Source: CAXMMR01 sp965198995
GTDB lineage: Bacteria > Pseudomonadota > Alphaproteobacteria > Acetobacterales > Acetobacteraceae
Reading direction: 5' to 3'
Assembly (NCBI GenBank): GCA_965198995.1
Contig: CBDAQG010000002.1
Location: 558,001 to 622,000, forward strand
Length of the DNA: 64,000 bases
The position numbers and the translations under genes were made by a program. This document shows, in pieces, positions 25,326 to 34,072 of this stretch. The notes below the pieces were generated by a model. The model was not told the DNA's origin and did not search any database. It saw only the letters and a list, made by a program, of their open reading frames with translations. Numbering within the stretch: position 1 is the stretch's first letter; every line of letters begins with the position of its first letter.

Positions 25326-26141
25326 ATGGACAGTCTGGAATCCAACAAGCTTTATGCGGCCGTGCTCACGGCCGGCATCTTGTTCAGCGTCGCCGGCATC
25401 ATCGGCGGCATCGCCGTGCACCCGCAACGTCTCGACAAGACAGTGCTGAAAATCCAGGGCGTCGCCGAGACCGGTTCATCCGCGCCGGAGGCGCCGAAGC
25501 CGCTGGCGCCGATCGGGGCTTTGCTGGCCAAGGCCGATCCGGCTGCGGGCGACGCCGACACCAAGAAGTACTGCGTATCCTGCCACAATTTTGCTGAGGG
25601 CGCAGGCGCCAAGATCGGCCCCGACCTCTACGGCGTGGTCGGGCGTCCGGTGGCCAGCGCCGCCGGCTTCGACTACTCGAGCGCCATCAAGAAGCATAGT
25701 GGCCCTTGGACCTTCGCTGAGCTCAACGAGTGGCTGTACAGTCCGCGTGCCTATGCGCCCGGAACCAAGATGTCGTTTGCCGGCATCGAGAACGACAAGG
25801 CTCGAGGCGACGTGATCGCCTACTTGCGCACGCTGTCGGCAAATCCCGAGCCGCTACCGCCGGTCGAGGCGACGCCGGCGGCGACGGCCACGCCGGTGGC
25901 AGCCAAGTCGGCGGTGGCCAAGTCGGCCGCCACGAATGCGGCCGCTGGTCAGCAGCTGAACCAACCAAGCGCCAATCAGAACCAACCGCAAACCCAGCAA
26001 TCGGAGTCCGAGCAGCCGCCGCAGGCACATGCCGTAGGCGCCAGCGACGCTCCAGGTGGCGCGCAAGGCAAGCCGACCACGGTGCCATCGCCGACCACCG
26101 ACGCGAAGACCTCACCCAATGCAACAACGCTCCAGCACTAG
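25326..26141 (+). CDS. Membrane-anchored class I cytochrome c with long disordered tail
   Basis: A 271-residue protein. An uncleaved-looking N-terminal helix (YAAVLTAGILFSVAGIIGGIAV) anchors a CycM/cytochrome c552-type domain with haem site CVSCH (about residue 82) and the axial Met in APGTKMSFAGI. After the haem domain, some 90 residues are Ala/Thr/Gln/Pro-rich without aromatic residues. It may carry electrons between the bc1 complex and oxidase. The ATG at 25326 (MDSLESNKLY) fits CycM homologues; an earlier in-frame ATG at 25275 is less likely. Confidence 0.87.
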   Translation: MDSLESNKLYAAVLTAGILFSVAGIIGGIAVHPQRLDKTVLKIQGVAETGSSAPEAPKPLAPIGALLAKADPAAGDADTKKYCVSCHNFAEGAGAKIGPDLYGVVGRPVASAAGFDYSSAIKKHSGPWTFAELNEWLYSPRAYAPGTKMSFAGIENDKARGDVIAYLRTLSANPEPLPPVEATPAATATPVAAKSAVAKSAATNAAAGQQLNQPSANQNQPQTQQSESEQPPQAHAVGASDAPGGAQGKPTTVPSPTTDAKTSPNATTLQH

Positions 26142-26144
26142 CGG

Positions 26145-26927
26145 GTGGAGCAGCGCGACACCCTGGTCGCGGCCGCAGAACTGCTGGCCGACGTCGCGGG
26201 CCCGATCCTCCGCCGTCACTTCAGGGCAGCCCTGACGACCCTGGTGAAGTCTGACGACAGCCCGGTGACGGTTGCCGACCGCAGCGCCGAATGTGCGATG
26301 CGGGCGGTGCTCGGGCAGATTTTCCCTGCGCATGGCATCATCGGCGAGGAGTTCGGCGACGAGCGCGAGGCCGCACAATTGCGCTGGGTCTTGGACCCGA
26401 TCGATGGGACACGCGCCTTCATCACCGGTCGCCCGACCTTCGGCACGCTGGTCGGGCTGCTCGATGGCGACGAGCCCGTCCTCGGCGTCATCGATCAGCC
26501 CGTGACCGGCGAGCGCTGGGTGGGCGTGGTAGGCGAGCCGACGCGCTTCCGCGGCATGCTCGGCGGCGTCGTCGGCAGTCGCCGCTGTCCGTCCCTGAGC
26601 GACGCCGAACTGTCCTGCACGACGCCGGACATGATGCAGGATCCGCCGCGGCCAGCGTGGCAACGTCTGGCCAGCGCCGTCGGCCGGGTCTCGTGGGGCG
26701 GCGATTGCTACGCCTACGGTCTGCTCGCGCTCGGGCAGATCGACGTCATCGCAGAGGCCAAGCTCAAGCTCTGGGACTGGGTGCCCTTGGTGCCGATCAT
26801 TGAGGGGGCCGGTGGTCGCGTGACCGGCTGGCAGGGCGAGCGCCTCGCTCCGGGCCATGCGGGAACGGTGCTGGCGGTCGGTGATGCCGGCTTGTTGGAC
26901 GAGGCCGTCGCCTGCCTCGCCGCCTAG
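26145..26927 (+). CDS. hisN: Inositol-monophosphatase family phosphatase, probably histidinol-phosphatase
   Basis: A 260-residue metal-dependent phosphatase with GIIGEEFGDE, WVLDPIDGTRAFITGRPTFG and the C-terminal WDWVPLVPIIEGAGG. The DPIDGT metal site and the RAFITG variant after it resemble HisN-type histidinol-phosphatases more than SuhB, so HisN is preferred. The start is GTG, three bases after the cytochrome stop. The frame immediately downstream enters recX. Confidence 0.85.
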   Translation: MEQRDTLVAAAELLADVAGPILRRHFRAALTTLVKSDDSPVTVADRSAECAMRAVLGQIFPAHGIIGEEFGDEREAAQLRWVLDPIDGTRAFITGRPTFGTLVGLLDGDEPVLGVIDQPVTGERWVGVVGEPTRFRGMLGGVVGSRRCPSLSDAELSCTTPDMMQDPPRPAWQRLASAVGRVSWGGDCYAYGLLALGQIDVIAEAKLKLWDWVPLVPIIEGAGGRVTGWQGERLAPGHAGTVLAVGDAGLLDEAVACLAA

Positions 26928-27025
26928 ACAACGCCGGCCGACAGGGTTCAGCCGCGCCTGACGCCGCCAGCCTGCGCGATGCGGCTCTCCGTTATCTCGG
27001 ACGCTATGCTAGCAGCGAGGCTGGC

Positions 27026-27523
27026 TTGCTGCGCGTTCTTGACCGGCGCATCGGTCGATGGGCTCGCGAACAAAACGACGGCGCTGATCCGACGATCGTC
27101 GAGGCCGCGGCAGCGGCCGCTCGGCTGGCGGCTCGCAACGTCGTGCTGCAGTTGAGGTCAGCGGGGGCGCTGAACGATGCCGCCTTCGCTAACCAGCGCG
27201 CCGGCAGCCTGGCGAGGACAGGCCGCTCAAGTCGCGCCGTTCAGAGCCACCTCTTGGCCCGCGGCGTCGATGCCGGCCTCGTCACCCAGGCAGTCGCCGA
27301 GCAGGTTAGCGACGAGTTGCCGTCCGCCTTGATCTACCTGCGCCGTCGCCGGCTGGGCGGCTTTCGCTCTGGCCCCGCCGATGAGGACACCCCACGCGGG
27401 GAGCTTGCAGCGCTCGCTCGTGCCGGCTTCACCGCCGAGGTCGCTCGCCAGGCCTTGCGCCTGTCGAGCGAGGAGGCCACCGACATCATCGCCCGATTTC
27501 GCCGCGGCGAGCCGATGTTGTAA
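27026..27523 (+). CDS. recX: RecX-family regulatory protein (true start unclear)
   Basis: From the first canonical start (TTG 27026) the product is 165 residues, with RecX three-helix repeats such as RIGRWAREQ, NDAAFANQRAGSLARTGRSSRAVQSHL and TAEVARQALRLSSEEA. RecX inhibits RecA filament growth. The conserved RecX N-terminus (ASLRDAALRYLGRYASSEAGL) continues in the same frame upstream of that TTG, but no ATG, GTG or TTG exists there; only CTG at 26972 does. The gene may therefore really begin near 26972. It lies just downstream of hisN. Confidence 0.75.
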   Translation: MLRVLDRRIGRWAREQNDGADPTIVEAAAAAARLAARNVVLQLRSAGALNDAAFANQRAGSLARTGRSSRAVQSHLLARGVDAGLVTQAVAEQVSDELPSALIYLRRRRLGGFRSGPADEDTPRGELAALARAGFTAEVARQALRLSSEEATDIIARFRRGEPML

Positions 27524-27605
27524 GCTCGCCACCATCGCGCCACCTGTCGGTGATCGCGAGCTCGTTCGTCGCGGAAATTGACGAGCCAAAACGTGGTGGA
27601 GGAAC

Positions 27606-27875
27606 ATGATGGGCGGTTTGAGTATCTGGCATTGGCTGATCGTCTTGCTGGTCGTGATGCTGCTGTTCGGCACCGGCAAGGTCAGCAACCTGATGGGAGA
27701 CTTCGCGAAGGGCATCAAGGCCTTCAAGAAGAACATGGCTGAGGATGACGACGTCAGCATGCAGGACGCCCATCCGCGTTCGCCGGGATCGATTGCGGCG
27801 CCCGGTGTGATGCAGCCAGGCGAGCAGGCCTCGGGCGTGAAGGCTGATGTCCACGCGTCGGCGCCTCGTTCCTAA
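27606..27875 (+). CDS. tatA: Twin-arginine translocase subunit TatA
   Basis: An 89-residue protein: a short periplasmic start (GGLSIWHW), one membrane helix (LIVLLVVMLLF), the FGTGK hinge and the amphipathic helix LMGDFAKGIKAFKKNM, then a variable polar tail. It is the pore-forming Tat component. The adjacent ATG at 27609 is an equally possible start. GGAGG lies four bases upstream of the first ATG. No tatB or tatC follows here, so they must lie elsewhere. Confidence 0.93.
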   Translation: MMGGLSIWHWLIVLLVVMLLFGTGKVSNLMGDFAKGIKAFKKNMAEDDDVSMQDAHPRSPGSIAAPGVMQPGEQASGVKADVHASAPRS

Positions 27876-27983
27876 GAGGTTGTAGCGTCGCGAGACTGCA
27901 CAGCCTGAGCGGGTTTAAGATCTGATAACCATCACCGGCAGTTTTCGCGATCCAAAGTAATTCGACTTCTGCGTCATTGTCGA

Positions 27984-28011
27984 TTGAGTGTTCCGCCGGC
28001 CCTCGTTATAA
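27984..28011 (+). promoter_or_regulatory. Candidate promoter of gcrA
   Basis: TTGAGT (27984-27989) and TTATAA (28006-28011) are 16 bases apart, 36 bases before the gcrA ATG, in an AT-richer stretch of the 171-base gap after tatA. Judged by eye. No GANTC methylation site was noticed in the gap. Confidence 0.4.
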
Positions 28012-28046
28012 CCGCATTTAGTGGTTAGCAGGCGAGGGACCCCAAT

Positions 28047-28523
28047 ATGGAGTGGAACGAGGAAACCATCCTGCGCTTGAGGGGCTTGTGGAACGAAGGG
28101 CACTCCACAGCCGAGATCGGCCGTCGGATGGGGATTACCAAGAATGCCGTCGTCGGCAAGGCCCACCGTCTGACCCTGCCGCCGCGTCCGTCGCCAATTC
28201 GCTCGACGCCTGGTCGGACTTTAACCCGGGTCTCACGCCGGACGAGCGGACCAACCTTGCCGCCGCTCGCCGCCAGCAACGTCGTTGCGCTAGGCCTGGA
28301 ACAGTCGCGGACTGAGCGCCCTCCTACCACGTCGCGCCCGGGCTCCGCCCAGCCAATGCGTGTGGGGCGAAGGATCAGTAGTTGCTGCTGGCCGATCGGC
28401 GAGCCTGGCACGTCAGCGTTCCGCTTCTGCGACAGTGACGCATCGCACGGCAAGCCATACTGCCGCGACCATGCCCAGATCGCCTACGTAAAGACGCGCG
28501 ACCGTAAGGATGAGGTGGCGTAA
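28047..28523 (+). CDS. gcrA: GcrA-family cell-cycle regulator
   Basis: A 158-residue protein. The N-terminal 45 residues (MEWNEETILRLRGLWNEGHS, IGRRMGITKNAVVGKAHRL) are the GcrA DNA-binding helix-turn-helix. A Pro/Arg/Ser-rich linker follows. The C-terminal segment CCWPIGEPG..FRFCDSD..GKPYCRDH is the conserved sigma-70-binding region. GcrA cooperates with CcrM methylation to control S-phase genes in alphaproteobacteria. Confidence 0.92.
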   Translation: MEWNEETILRLRGLWNEGHSTAEIGRRMGITKNAVVGKAHRLTLPPRPSPIRSTPGRTLTRVSRRTSGPTLPPLAASNVVALGLEQSRTERPPTTSRPGSAQPMRVGRRISSCCWPIGEPGTSAFRFCDSDASHGKPYCRDHAQIAYVKTRDRKDEVA

Positions 28524-28540
28524 TCGCGCATCAAACGCCA

Positions 28541-29539
28541 TCAGTCCACGTCTTGCTCGTCTACCCGCCACGTCGCCACGGCGTCGTGTAGCGTGAGCCG
28601 GCTAGGCCGATGCGCCTCGATCCAGTAAAGCGGCCGATGCTTCGTCTCGTTAAACACTCGCCCTAGGTACTCGCCGATGACGCCGAGCGTGACCAGTTGT
28701 GCCCCACCCAGAAACAGGATCACCGCCATCAGGCTCGGATAGCCCGGCACCGGGTTGCCGAACAGCAGCGTCCGCACAACTAGCAACCCGCCATAGAGCA
28801 GCGCCAGCGTCGCCACGAGCAGGCCCAGATAGGTGGCGGCCTTGAGCGGCATCACCGTGTAGCTGGTGATGCCTTCAACAGCAAAGTTCCAGAGTTGCCA
28901 GTAGCTCCAGCTGCTGCTGCCGCCGGCGCGGCGAGCGCGATCATAGGGCACACCCTTGCTCGGGAAGCCGATCCAGGTGAACAGCCCCTTCATGAAGCGA
29001 TGATGCTCGCGCATCTGCAGCAGCGCCGACAGCGCGCGCGCGCTGAGCAACCGGAAGTCGCCGGTGTCCCTGGGCAGGTGAACGCCACGGGCGCCGAGAT
29101 GCTGCATCAGCCGGTAGAAGCCATCCGCCGTCTTTCGCTTCAGCCAGGTCTCGCCGTCGCGCGTCCGGCGTTGCGCGTAGACAATGTCATAGCCCGTCCG
29201 CCATTCGGCGATCAGCGACGGGATGAGCTCCGGCGGGTCCTGCAGGTCGGCGTCGATCACGACCACGGCGTCGGCCGAGACGTGGTCAAGCCCGGCCGTC
29301 AGCGCGATCTCCTTGCCGAAATTGCGCGACAGGTTGATCAAGCCGACCCGAACATCACGCGCCTGCAGCGCTTCAAGACGGAGCAGCGTCCTGTCGTTAC
29401 TGCCGTCATTGACGTAGATCACGGTCCATGGAATGCCGAGAGGCAGCATCGCGCCGGCAAGCCGGTCGTGAAACAGCTCGACGACGGCCTCCTCGTTGAA
29501 GCACGGCACGACAACAGCGATCGTCGGCCGTCCGCTCAT
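28541..29539 (-). CDS. GT2 polyprenyl-phosphate glycosyltransferase (DPM1/GtrB-like)
   Basis: A 332-residue membrane GT2. The GT-A domain has AVVVPCFNEEAVV, IYVNDGSNDRT, VVIDADLQDPPELIP and HRFMKGLFTWIGF, matching dolichol/undecaprenyl-phosphate sugar transferases. Two membrane helices follow at about 230-255 and 265-295. It likely moves a sugar from a nucleotide donor to undecaprenyl phosphate for envelope modification. It overlaps holC by four bases (ATGA) and converges with gcrA 17 bases away. Confidence 0.88.
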   Translation of the reverse strand: MSGRPTIAVVVPCFNEEAVVELFHDRLAGAMLPLGIPWTVIYVNDGSNDRTLLRLEALQARDVRVGLINLSRNFGKEIALTAGLDHVSADAVVVIDADLQDPPELIPSLIAEWRTGYDIVYAQRRTRDGETWLKRKTADGFYRLMQHLGARGVHLPRDTGDFRLLSARALSALLQMREHHRFMKGLFTWIGFPSKGVPYDRARRAGGSSSWSYWQLWNFAVEGITSYTVMPLKAATYLGLLVATLALLYGGLLVVRTLLFGNPVPGYPSLMAVILFLGGAQLVTLGVIGEYLGRVFNETKHRPLYWIEAHRPSRLTLHDAVATWRVDEQDVD

Positions 29540-29985
29540 CCGGTCTTGCGTTCCCAGCCGCGTGCGCCTTCCTGCCAGTAGTTGGGCGTGTGCCCAGCCC
29601 GCGTCGCCGCCTGCCAGCGCCCTCGTGCCGCACTGACGATCGGCTGCGAACTACCATCAAACACGTCGAACACGCGTGTGAAGCCGGCCAGCGACACCGA
29701 GCCGGTGCCGTTGATCAGGAACAGGAAGCGCGCGCCGTTGATCGCCTCAACGGCGGTCGAGAGGCAGACCGGTTGGTCCGCCGCGTGCCCGCCGGCCGCC
29801 GCGCCATGCGGCAGCCAGTCAGGCTCCTCACCAAGCCAAAGCGCGGCGTCAAGCGCCTCAACCTCCGCTTCATCCCGGCAGGACACCAGCGCCCGCTCAC
29901 CCGTCTGCAGGGTGCGTGCCAGCAGACGAGACAGCGCCCGCGGCATTGGCGTGCGGCTCAGATGATAGAAGCCGATCTCCGGCAT
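29536..29985 (-). CDS. holC: DNA polymerase III subunit chi HolC
   Basis: A 149-residue protein with the HolC layout: GFYHLSRTPMPRALSRLLA at the N-terminus, ERALVSCRDEAEVEALDAALW, and a late VFDVFDGSS segment. HolC links the clamp loader to SSB. It follows pepA with a TGATG overlap, the usual pepA-holC order in proteobacteria. Confidence 0.9.
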   Translation of the reverse strand: MPEIGFYHLSRTPMPRALSRLLARTLQTGERALVSCRDEAEVEALDAALWLGEEPDWLPHGAAAGGHAADQPVCLSTAVEAINGARFLFLINGTGSVSLAGFTRVFDVFDGSSQPIVSAARGRWQAATRAGHTPNYWQEGARGWERKTG

Positions 29986-31475
29986 CAGCTCTCGAAATGG
30001 TCTCGGACCAGGCGGTCAAGCAAGCGGACGCCGAAGGCAGTGGCGCCCTTCGGCGTGATCGCCGAGTCCTTGGTTGCCCAAGCGGTCCCGGCAATGTCCA
30101 GATGCGCCCAGCTTTTGCCGTTCACAAAGCGCTGCAGGAACTGCGCCGCCGTGATCGAACCGCCCGCTCGCCCCGCGCCGATGTTCTTCATGTCGGCGAT
30201 GTCCGACCGGATCTGCTTGTCATAGGCCTCGCCCAGAGGCATCCGCCACAGCCGCTCGCCGGTGGCGATGCCGGCGCCCAGTAGCTGAGCGGACAGCGTG
30301 TCGTCGTTGCTGAACAGTCCGGCATGCTCGTGACCCAAGCTGACGATGATGGCGCCGGTCAGCGTCGCCAGGTCGATCATGAAGCGCGGCTCGAACCGCT
30401 CCTGCGCATACCAAAGCACGTCACCCAGCACGAGCCGACCCTCCGCGTCGGTGTTCAGCACCTCGACCGTCTGCCCCGAGTAGCTGGTCACGACGTCACC
30501 GGGCCGTTGCGCCGTCGAAGACGGCATGTTCTCGACCAGACCGACAAGCCCGACAGCGTTCACCCGCGCGCGCCGCCCGGCTAGCGCTGCCATCAGCCCG
30601 ACCACCGCGCCGGAACCGGCCATGTCCCACTTCATGTCCTCCATCCCGGCTGCCGGCTTGATGCTGATGCCGCCGGTGTCAAAGGTCACGCCCTTGCCGA
30701 TGAAGGCGACCGGCTTGCCCGCCGGACTGTCAAACGCTGCTTCCAGCCCACGCCACTGCATAATGACAACCCGCGGCGCCCGCGCACTGCCTTGGCTCAC
30801 GCCCAGCACCATGCCGAAGCCGAGTGCCTCGAGCTCCTGCTGGCCGAACACCTCAATCGCCAAACCAAGCTCGGTGAGCGCCTGAATCCGATCGGCCATC
30901 TCTGCCGGATACAGCACGTTGGGCGGCTCGGAGACGAGATCCCGCGCCACGGTTACGCCATGCGCCACCGCCTGCAGGCCGGACCAGGCGGCGCGCGTAT
31001 CGTGCAATGCGGCCTCATCCACCAGCACCGTCATCGCGGCAAGCCGCGACTTCTCCTCGGCACGCTCTCGGGTGCGATAGCGATCGAACGCATACGAGCG
31101 CAAAACAGCGCCGAGTGCGACGTCGGCGACGCGGTCGGCCGCCAGCCCGTCGGTCGCGATGACGACCGCAGCGTCTCGGGCGAAGGCCGCAGCCAGCAAG
31201 CCCCCCGCCTCCTGCGCCGCCAGCGCATCGATCTCGGAGGCCGGGCCAAGCCCGACCGCCACCACCCGCCCGAGCTCCGCTCCCGGCGCCAGCACGACGC
31301 AGCTCTGACCCTTCTTGCCGGTGAACTCCGCCAGTCTCAGGGCGCGCGAGATCGCCCCTCCGGTCGCCTCGTCGGCTTGCCGCGCCATGCCGCTCAGTTC
31401 TGCGGCCTCAGTGACCAGCAGCCCGATTGCGCCGGACGCCGGCAGGCTGGTCGCGGCAAAGCTGATGTCGAGCAT
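29985..31475 (-). CDS. pepA: Leucyl aminopeptidase PepA (M17)
   Basis: A 496-residue cytosolic aminopeptidase. The M17 signature NTDAEGRLVL is present, along with the metal-binding FIGKGVTFDTGGISIKP region and MKWDMAGSGAV. The start at ATG 31475 (MLDISFAATSLP) matches the family; an in-frame extension to 31613 is not conserved-looking. It is divergent from the tsaC gene across a 176-base gap in which no clear promoter pair was identified. Confidence 0.95.
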   Translation of the reverse strand: MLDISFAATSLPASGAIGLLVTEAAELSGMARQADEATGGAISRALRLAEFTGKKGQSCVVLAPGAELGRVVAVGLGPASEIDALAAQEAGGLLAAAFARDAAVVIATDGLAADRVADVALGAVLRSYAFDRYRTRERAEEKSRLAAMTVLVDEAALHDTRAAWSGLQAVAHGVTVARDLVSEPPNVLYPAEMADRIQALTELGLAIEVFGQQELEALGFGMVLGVSQGSARAPRVVIMQWRGLEAAFDSPAGKPVAFIGKGVTFDTGGISIKPAAGMEDMKWDMAGSGAVVGLMAALAGRRARVNAVGLVGLVENMPSSTAQRPGDVVTSYSGQTVEVLNTDAEGRLVLGDVLWYAQERFEPRFMIDLATLTGAIIVSLGHEHAGLFSNDDTLSAQLLGAGIATGERLWRMPLGEAYDKQIRSDIADMKNIGAGRAGGSITAAQFLQRFVNGKSWAHLDIAGTAWATKDSAITPKGATAFGVRLLDRLVRDHFES

Positions 31476-31651
31476 GATGAGGTTCCGGTTCAAGACGGCC
31501 CGCTGACGGTGCTGAGCACAACCGCAGCGGCGAGGGCGATGATGGCCGCAGTCTATCAGCGCGCGATGGCTTTGCCAGAGCGAGCTCAGCGGCCTATTCG
31601 ACCGCATGCCCATCCGTCTTCATACCCGGCGCAGCGGCGGCCCGGCCAGGC

Positions 31652-32611
31652 ATGACCGAACGGCTTGATCCCAGCCCGGCGGGGCTGCGTCGCGCGGCCG
31701 ACCTGCTTCGTGCCGGCAAGCTCGTGGCGTTCGGCACCGAGACGGTCTACGGCCTCGGCGCCGACGCCACCAACGACGCCGCAGTCGCACGGATCTTCGA
31801 GGCCAAGGCGCGTCCGCGCTTCAACCCACTGATCTGCCACTATCCCAGCGCCGATCTCGCCCTTCGGCACGGCCTGGCAAACGCCGTCGCCGAGCGCCTC
31901 GCCGCCGCCCTCTGGCCAGGTCCGCTCACCCTGGTGCTGCGCCGCCGGACGGACTGCCCGGTCAGCCTGCTTGCCGGCGCCGGCACCGACACGCTGGCAG
32001 TGCGAGTGCCGGCCCATCCTGGCGCGCGGGCGCTGCTGGCGGCCGTCGGGCGACCGGTCGCCGCACCCTCCGCCAACCGCTCGGGTGGCGTGAGCCCGAC
32101 GACGATGGCGCACGTTCTGGCCGACCTCGACGGCCGCATCGACGCGGTGCTCGACTTCGGCCCCGCGACCGTCGGCCTCGAAAGCACGGTGATCGACTGC
32201 ACCGGCGAGACCTTGTCGCTACTCCGGCCCGGCGGCATCACGGCCGAGCAGGTAGCCTCGCTGTCGATCACGCTTGCCCCCGATGACCCGTCGGGCAGCC
32301 TGCGCTCCCCTGGGCTGCTGGCCTCGCACTACGCGCCAAGTCTGCCAGTGCGGTTGGATGCGGCCACGCCGAACACGAACGAGGCGCTCCTCGCCTTCGG
32401 CCCGCCGCCGCCCGCGGCCGGCCCGGTCGAGCAGCTCAGCGCCGCAGGTCAACTCGATGAGGCGGCGGCAAGGTTGTTTGGCTGCCTGCGCCGGCTCGAC
32501 GCCGCCGGGCTTGCCGCCGGAATGGTCGGCATCGCCGCCATGCCCATCCCCGATCACAGCCTCGGCGTTGCCATCCGCGACCGACTGACGCGAGCCGCCG
32601 CACCCCGGTAG
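31652..32611 (+). CDS. tsaC: L-threonylcarbamoyladenylate synthase (Sua5/TsaC)
   Basis: A 319-residue protein: a YrdC/TsaC domain (ADLLRAGKLVAFGTETVYGL, KARPRFNPLICH, PAPSANRSGGVSPTT) plus the extra C-terminal Sua5 domain (SPGLLASHYAPSLPVRL onward). It makes threonylcarbamoyl-AMP for the t6A37 modification of tRNAs reading ANN codons. Length indicates the Sua5 rather than the short TsaC form. Confidence 0.94.
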   Translation: MTERLDPSPAGLRRAADLLRAGKLVAFGTETVYGLGADATNDAAVARIFEAKARPRFNPLICHYPSADLALRHGLANAVAERLAAALWPGPLTLVLRRRTDCPVSLLAGAGTDTLAVRVPAHPGARALLAAVGRPVAAPSANRSGGVSPTTMAHVLADLDGRIDAVLDFGPATVGLESTVIDCTGETLSLLRPGGITAEQVASLSITLAPDDPSGSLRSPGLLASHYAPSLPVRLDAATPNTNEALLAFGPPPPAAGPVEQLSAAGQLDEAAARLFGCLRRLDAAGLAAGMVGIAAMPIPDHSLGVAIRDRLTRAAAPR

Positions 32612-32671
32612 GCGACGATGCTGGCTCAGAGCGCGCTTCGCGTTCCCGCCACCGTCTCCTAGACTGCGGCC

Positions 32672-34072
32672 ATGCACTACATCTCGACCCGCGGCTCCGC
32701 TGCCCCGTGCGATTTCGCCGGCGTGTTGCTGGCCGGCCTGGCCGAGGATGGCGGCCTCTACGTACCGGACACTTGGCCGCATTTCGCGCCCGCCGACCTG
32801 CGCGCCCTGCGCGGCGTGCCTTACGCCGAGCTCACCGCCCGCGTGCTGTCGCCGTTCGTCGGCGACGCCGTGCCATTCGCAACCCTGCAGCGCCTCTGCG
32901 CCGAGGCCTATACCGGCTTCGACCACCCCGCCATCGTGCCGCTGGTCCAGCTCGAACCCGGTCTATTTGTCCAGGAGCTGTTCCACGGCCCGACCCTCGC
33001 CTTCAAGGACCTGGCGATGCAGCTGCTCGGCCGGCTGTTTGACCACGTGCTCGCCGGCCGGGATCAGCACGTCACCATCGTCGGCGCCACCTCCGGCGAC
33101 ACCGGCTCGGCAGCAATCGAGGCCTGCCGCGGCAGCCGGCGCGTCAACGTCGTGATCCTGCATCCGCAAGGCCGCACGAGCGAGGTGCAGCGCCGCCAGA
33201 TGACCACCGTGCAAAGTGCCAACATCGCCAACATCGCCGTCGACGGCACCTTTGATGACTGCCAGGACCTGGTCAAAGCGATGTTCGCCGACGCGCCGTT
33301 CCGCCGCGAGCTGCACCTGTCCGCCGTCAACTCGATCAACTGGGCCCGGATTGCCATCCAGATCCCCTATTACGTCGCCGCCGGCCTCGCGCTCGGCGCG
33401 CCGGACCGCGAGGTGAGCTTCAGCGTGCCAACCGGCAATTTCGGCAACGTGCTGGCCGCCTGGGCGGCGCGCCGAGTCGGCCTGCCGGTCAGTCGGCTGA
33501 TCGTGGCAGCCAACCGCAACGACATCCTGACCCGCTTCCTGGCCACCAACGACATGAGCGTGCGCGGGGTGGAGGCGAGCCTGTCCCCCAGCATGGACAT
33601 CCAGGTCAGCTCAAATTTCGAACGCCTGTTGTTCGAGCTGCAGGATCGCGACGCCGCATTGACCGCCAGCACGATGCTCGAGTTCCGCCGCACCGGCCGC
33701 ATGCAGGTCGCCCACGCCGCCTGGCAGCGCGCCAGCAGCCTGCTCGCCGGCTTCACCCTAGACGACGCCGGCACCCTCGCCGAGATCCGCCGCCTGCATG
33801 CCGCCAGCGGCTACCTGGCCGATCCACATACCGCGATCGGTATCGCCGCGGCGCGCGCCAATGCGCACCCGCATGTGCCGACGATCGCGATGGCGACCGC
33901 CCATCCCGCCAAGTTCCCCGACGCAGTGGAACGGTCGGTCGGCCTGCGCCCACCCCTGCCGCAACGCCTTGCGGACCTATATGATCGCCCGGAAAGCTAC
34001 ATCACCGCGCCAAATGACCTGGCCAACATCCAGACGCTGGTCCGCGCCGCCACCATGAGGAACGCCGCATGA
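32672..34072 (+). CDS. thrC: Threonine synthase
   Basis: A 466-residue PLP enzyme of the longer ThrC class. The N-terminal YISTRGSAAPCDFAGVLLAGL and GLYVPDTWP, the PLP lysine in PTLAFKDLAMQLLG and the phosphate-binding VGATSGDTGSAAI are all present. It converts O-phosphohomoserine to threonine. Its stop overlaps the start of the M16 peptidase gene by four bases (ATGA), an alphaproteobacterial arrangement. Confidence 0.96.
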   Translation: MHYISTRGSAAPCDFAGVLLAGLAEDGGLYVPDTWPHFAPADLRALRGVPYAELTARVLSPFVGDAVPFATLQRLCAEAYTGFDHPAIVPLVQLEPGLFVQELFHGPTLAFKDLAMQLLGRLFDHVLAGRDQHVTIVGATSGDTGSAAIEACRGSRRVNVVILHPQGRTSEVQRRQMTTVQSANIANIAVDGTFDDCQDLVKAMFADAPFRRELHLSAVNSINWARIAIQIPYYVAAGLALGAPDREVSFSVPTGNFGNVLAAWAARRVGLPVSRLIVAANRNDILTRFLATNDMSVRGVEASLSPSMDIQVSSNFERLLFELQDRDAALTASTMLEFRRTGRMQVAHAAWQRASSLLAGFTLDDAGTLAEIRRLHAASGYLADPHTAIGIAAARANAHPHVPTIAMATAHPAKFPDAVERSVGLRPPLPQRLADLYDRPESYITAPNDLANIQTLVRAATMRNAA

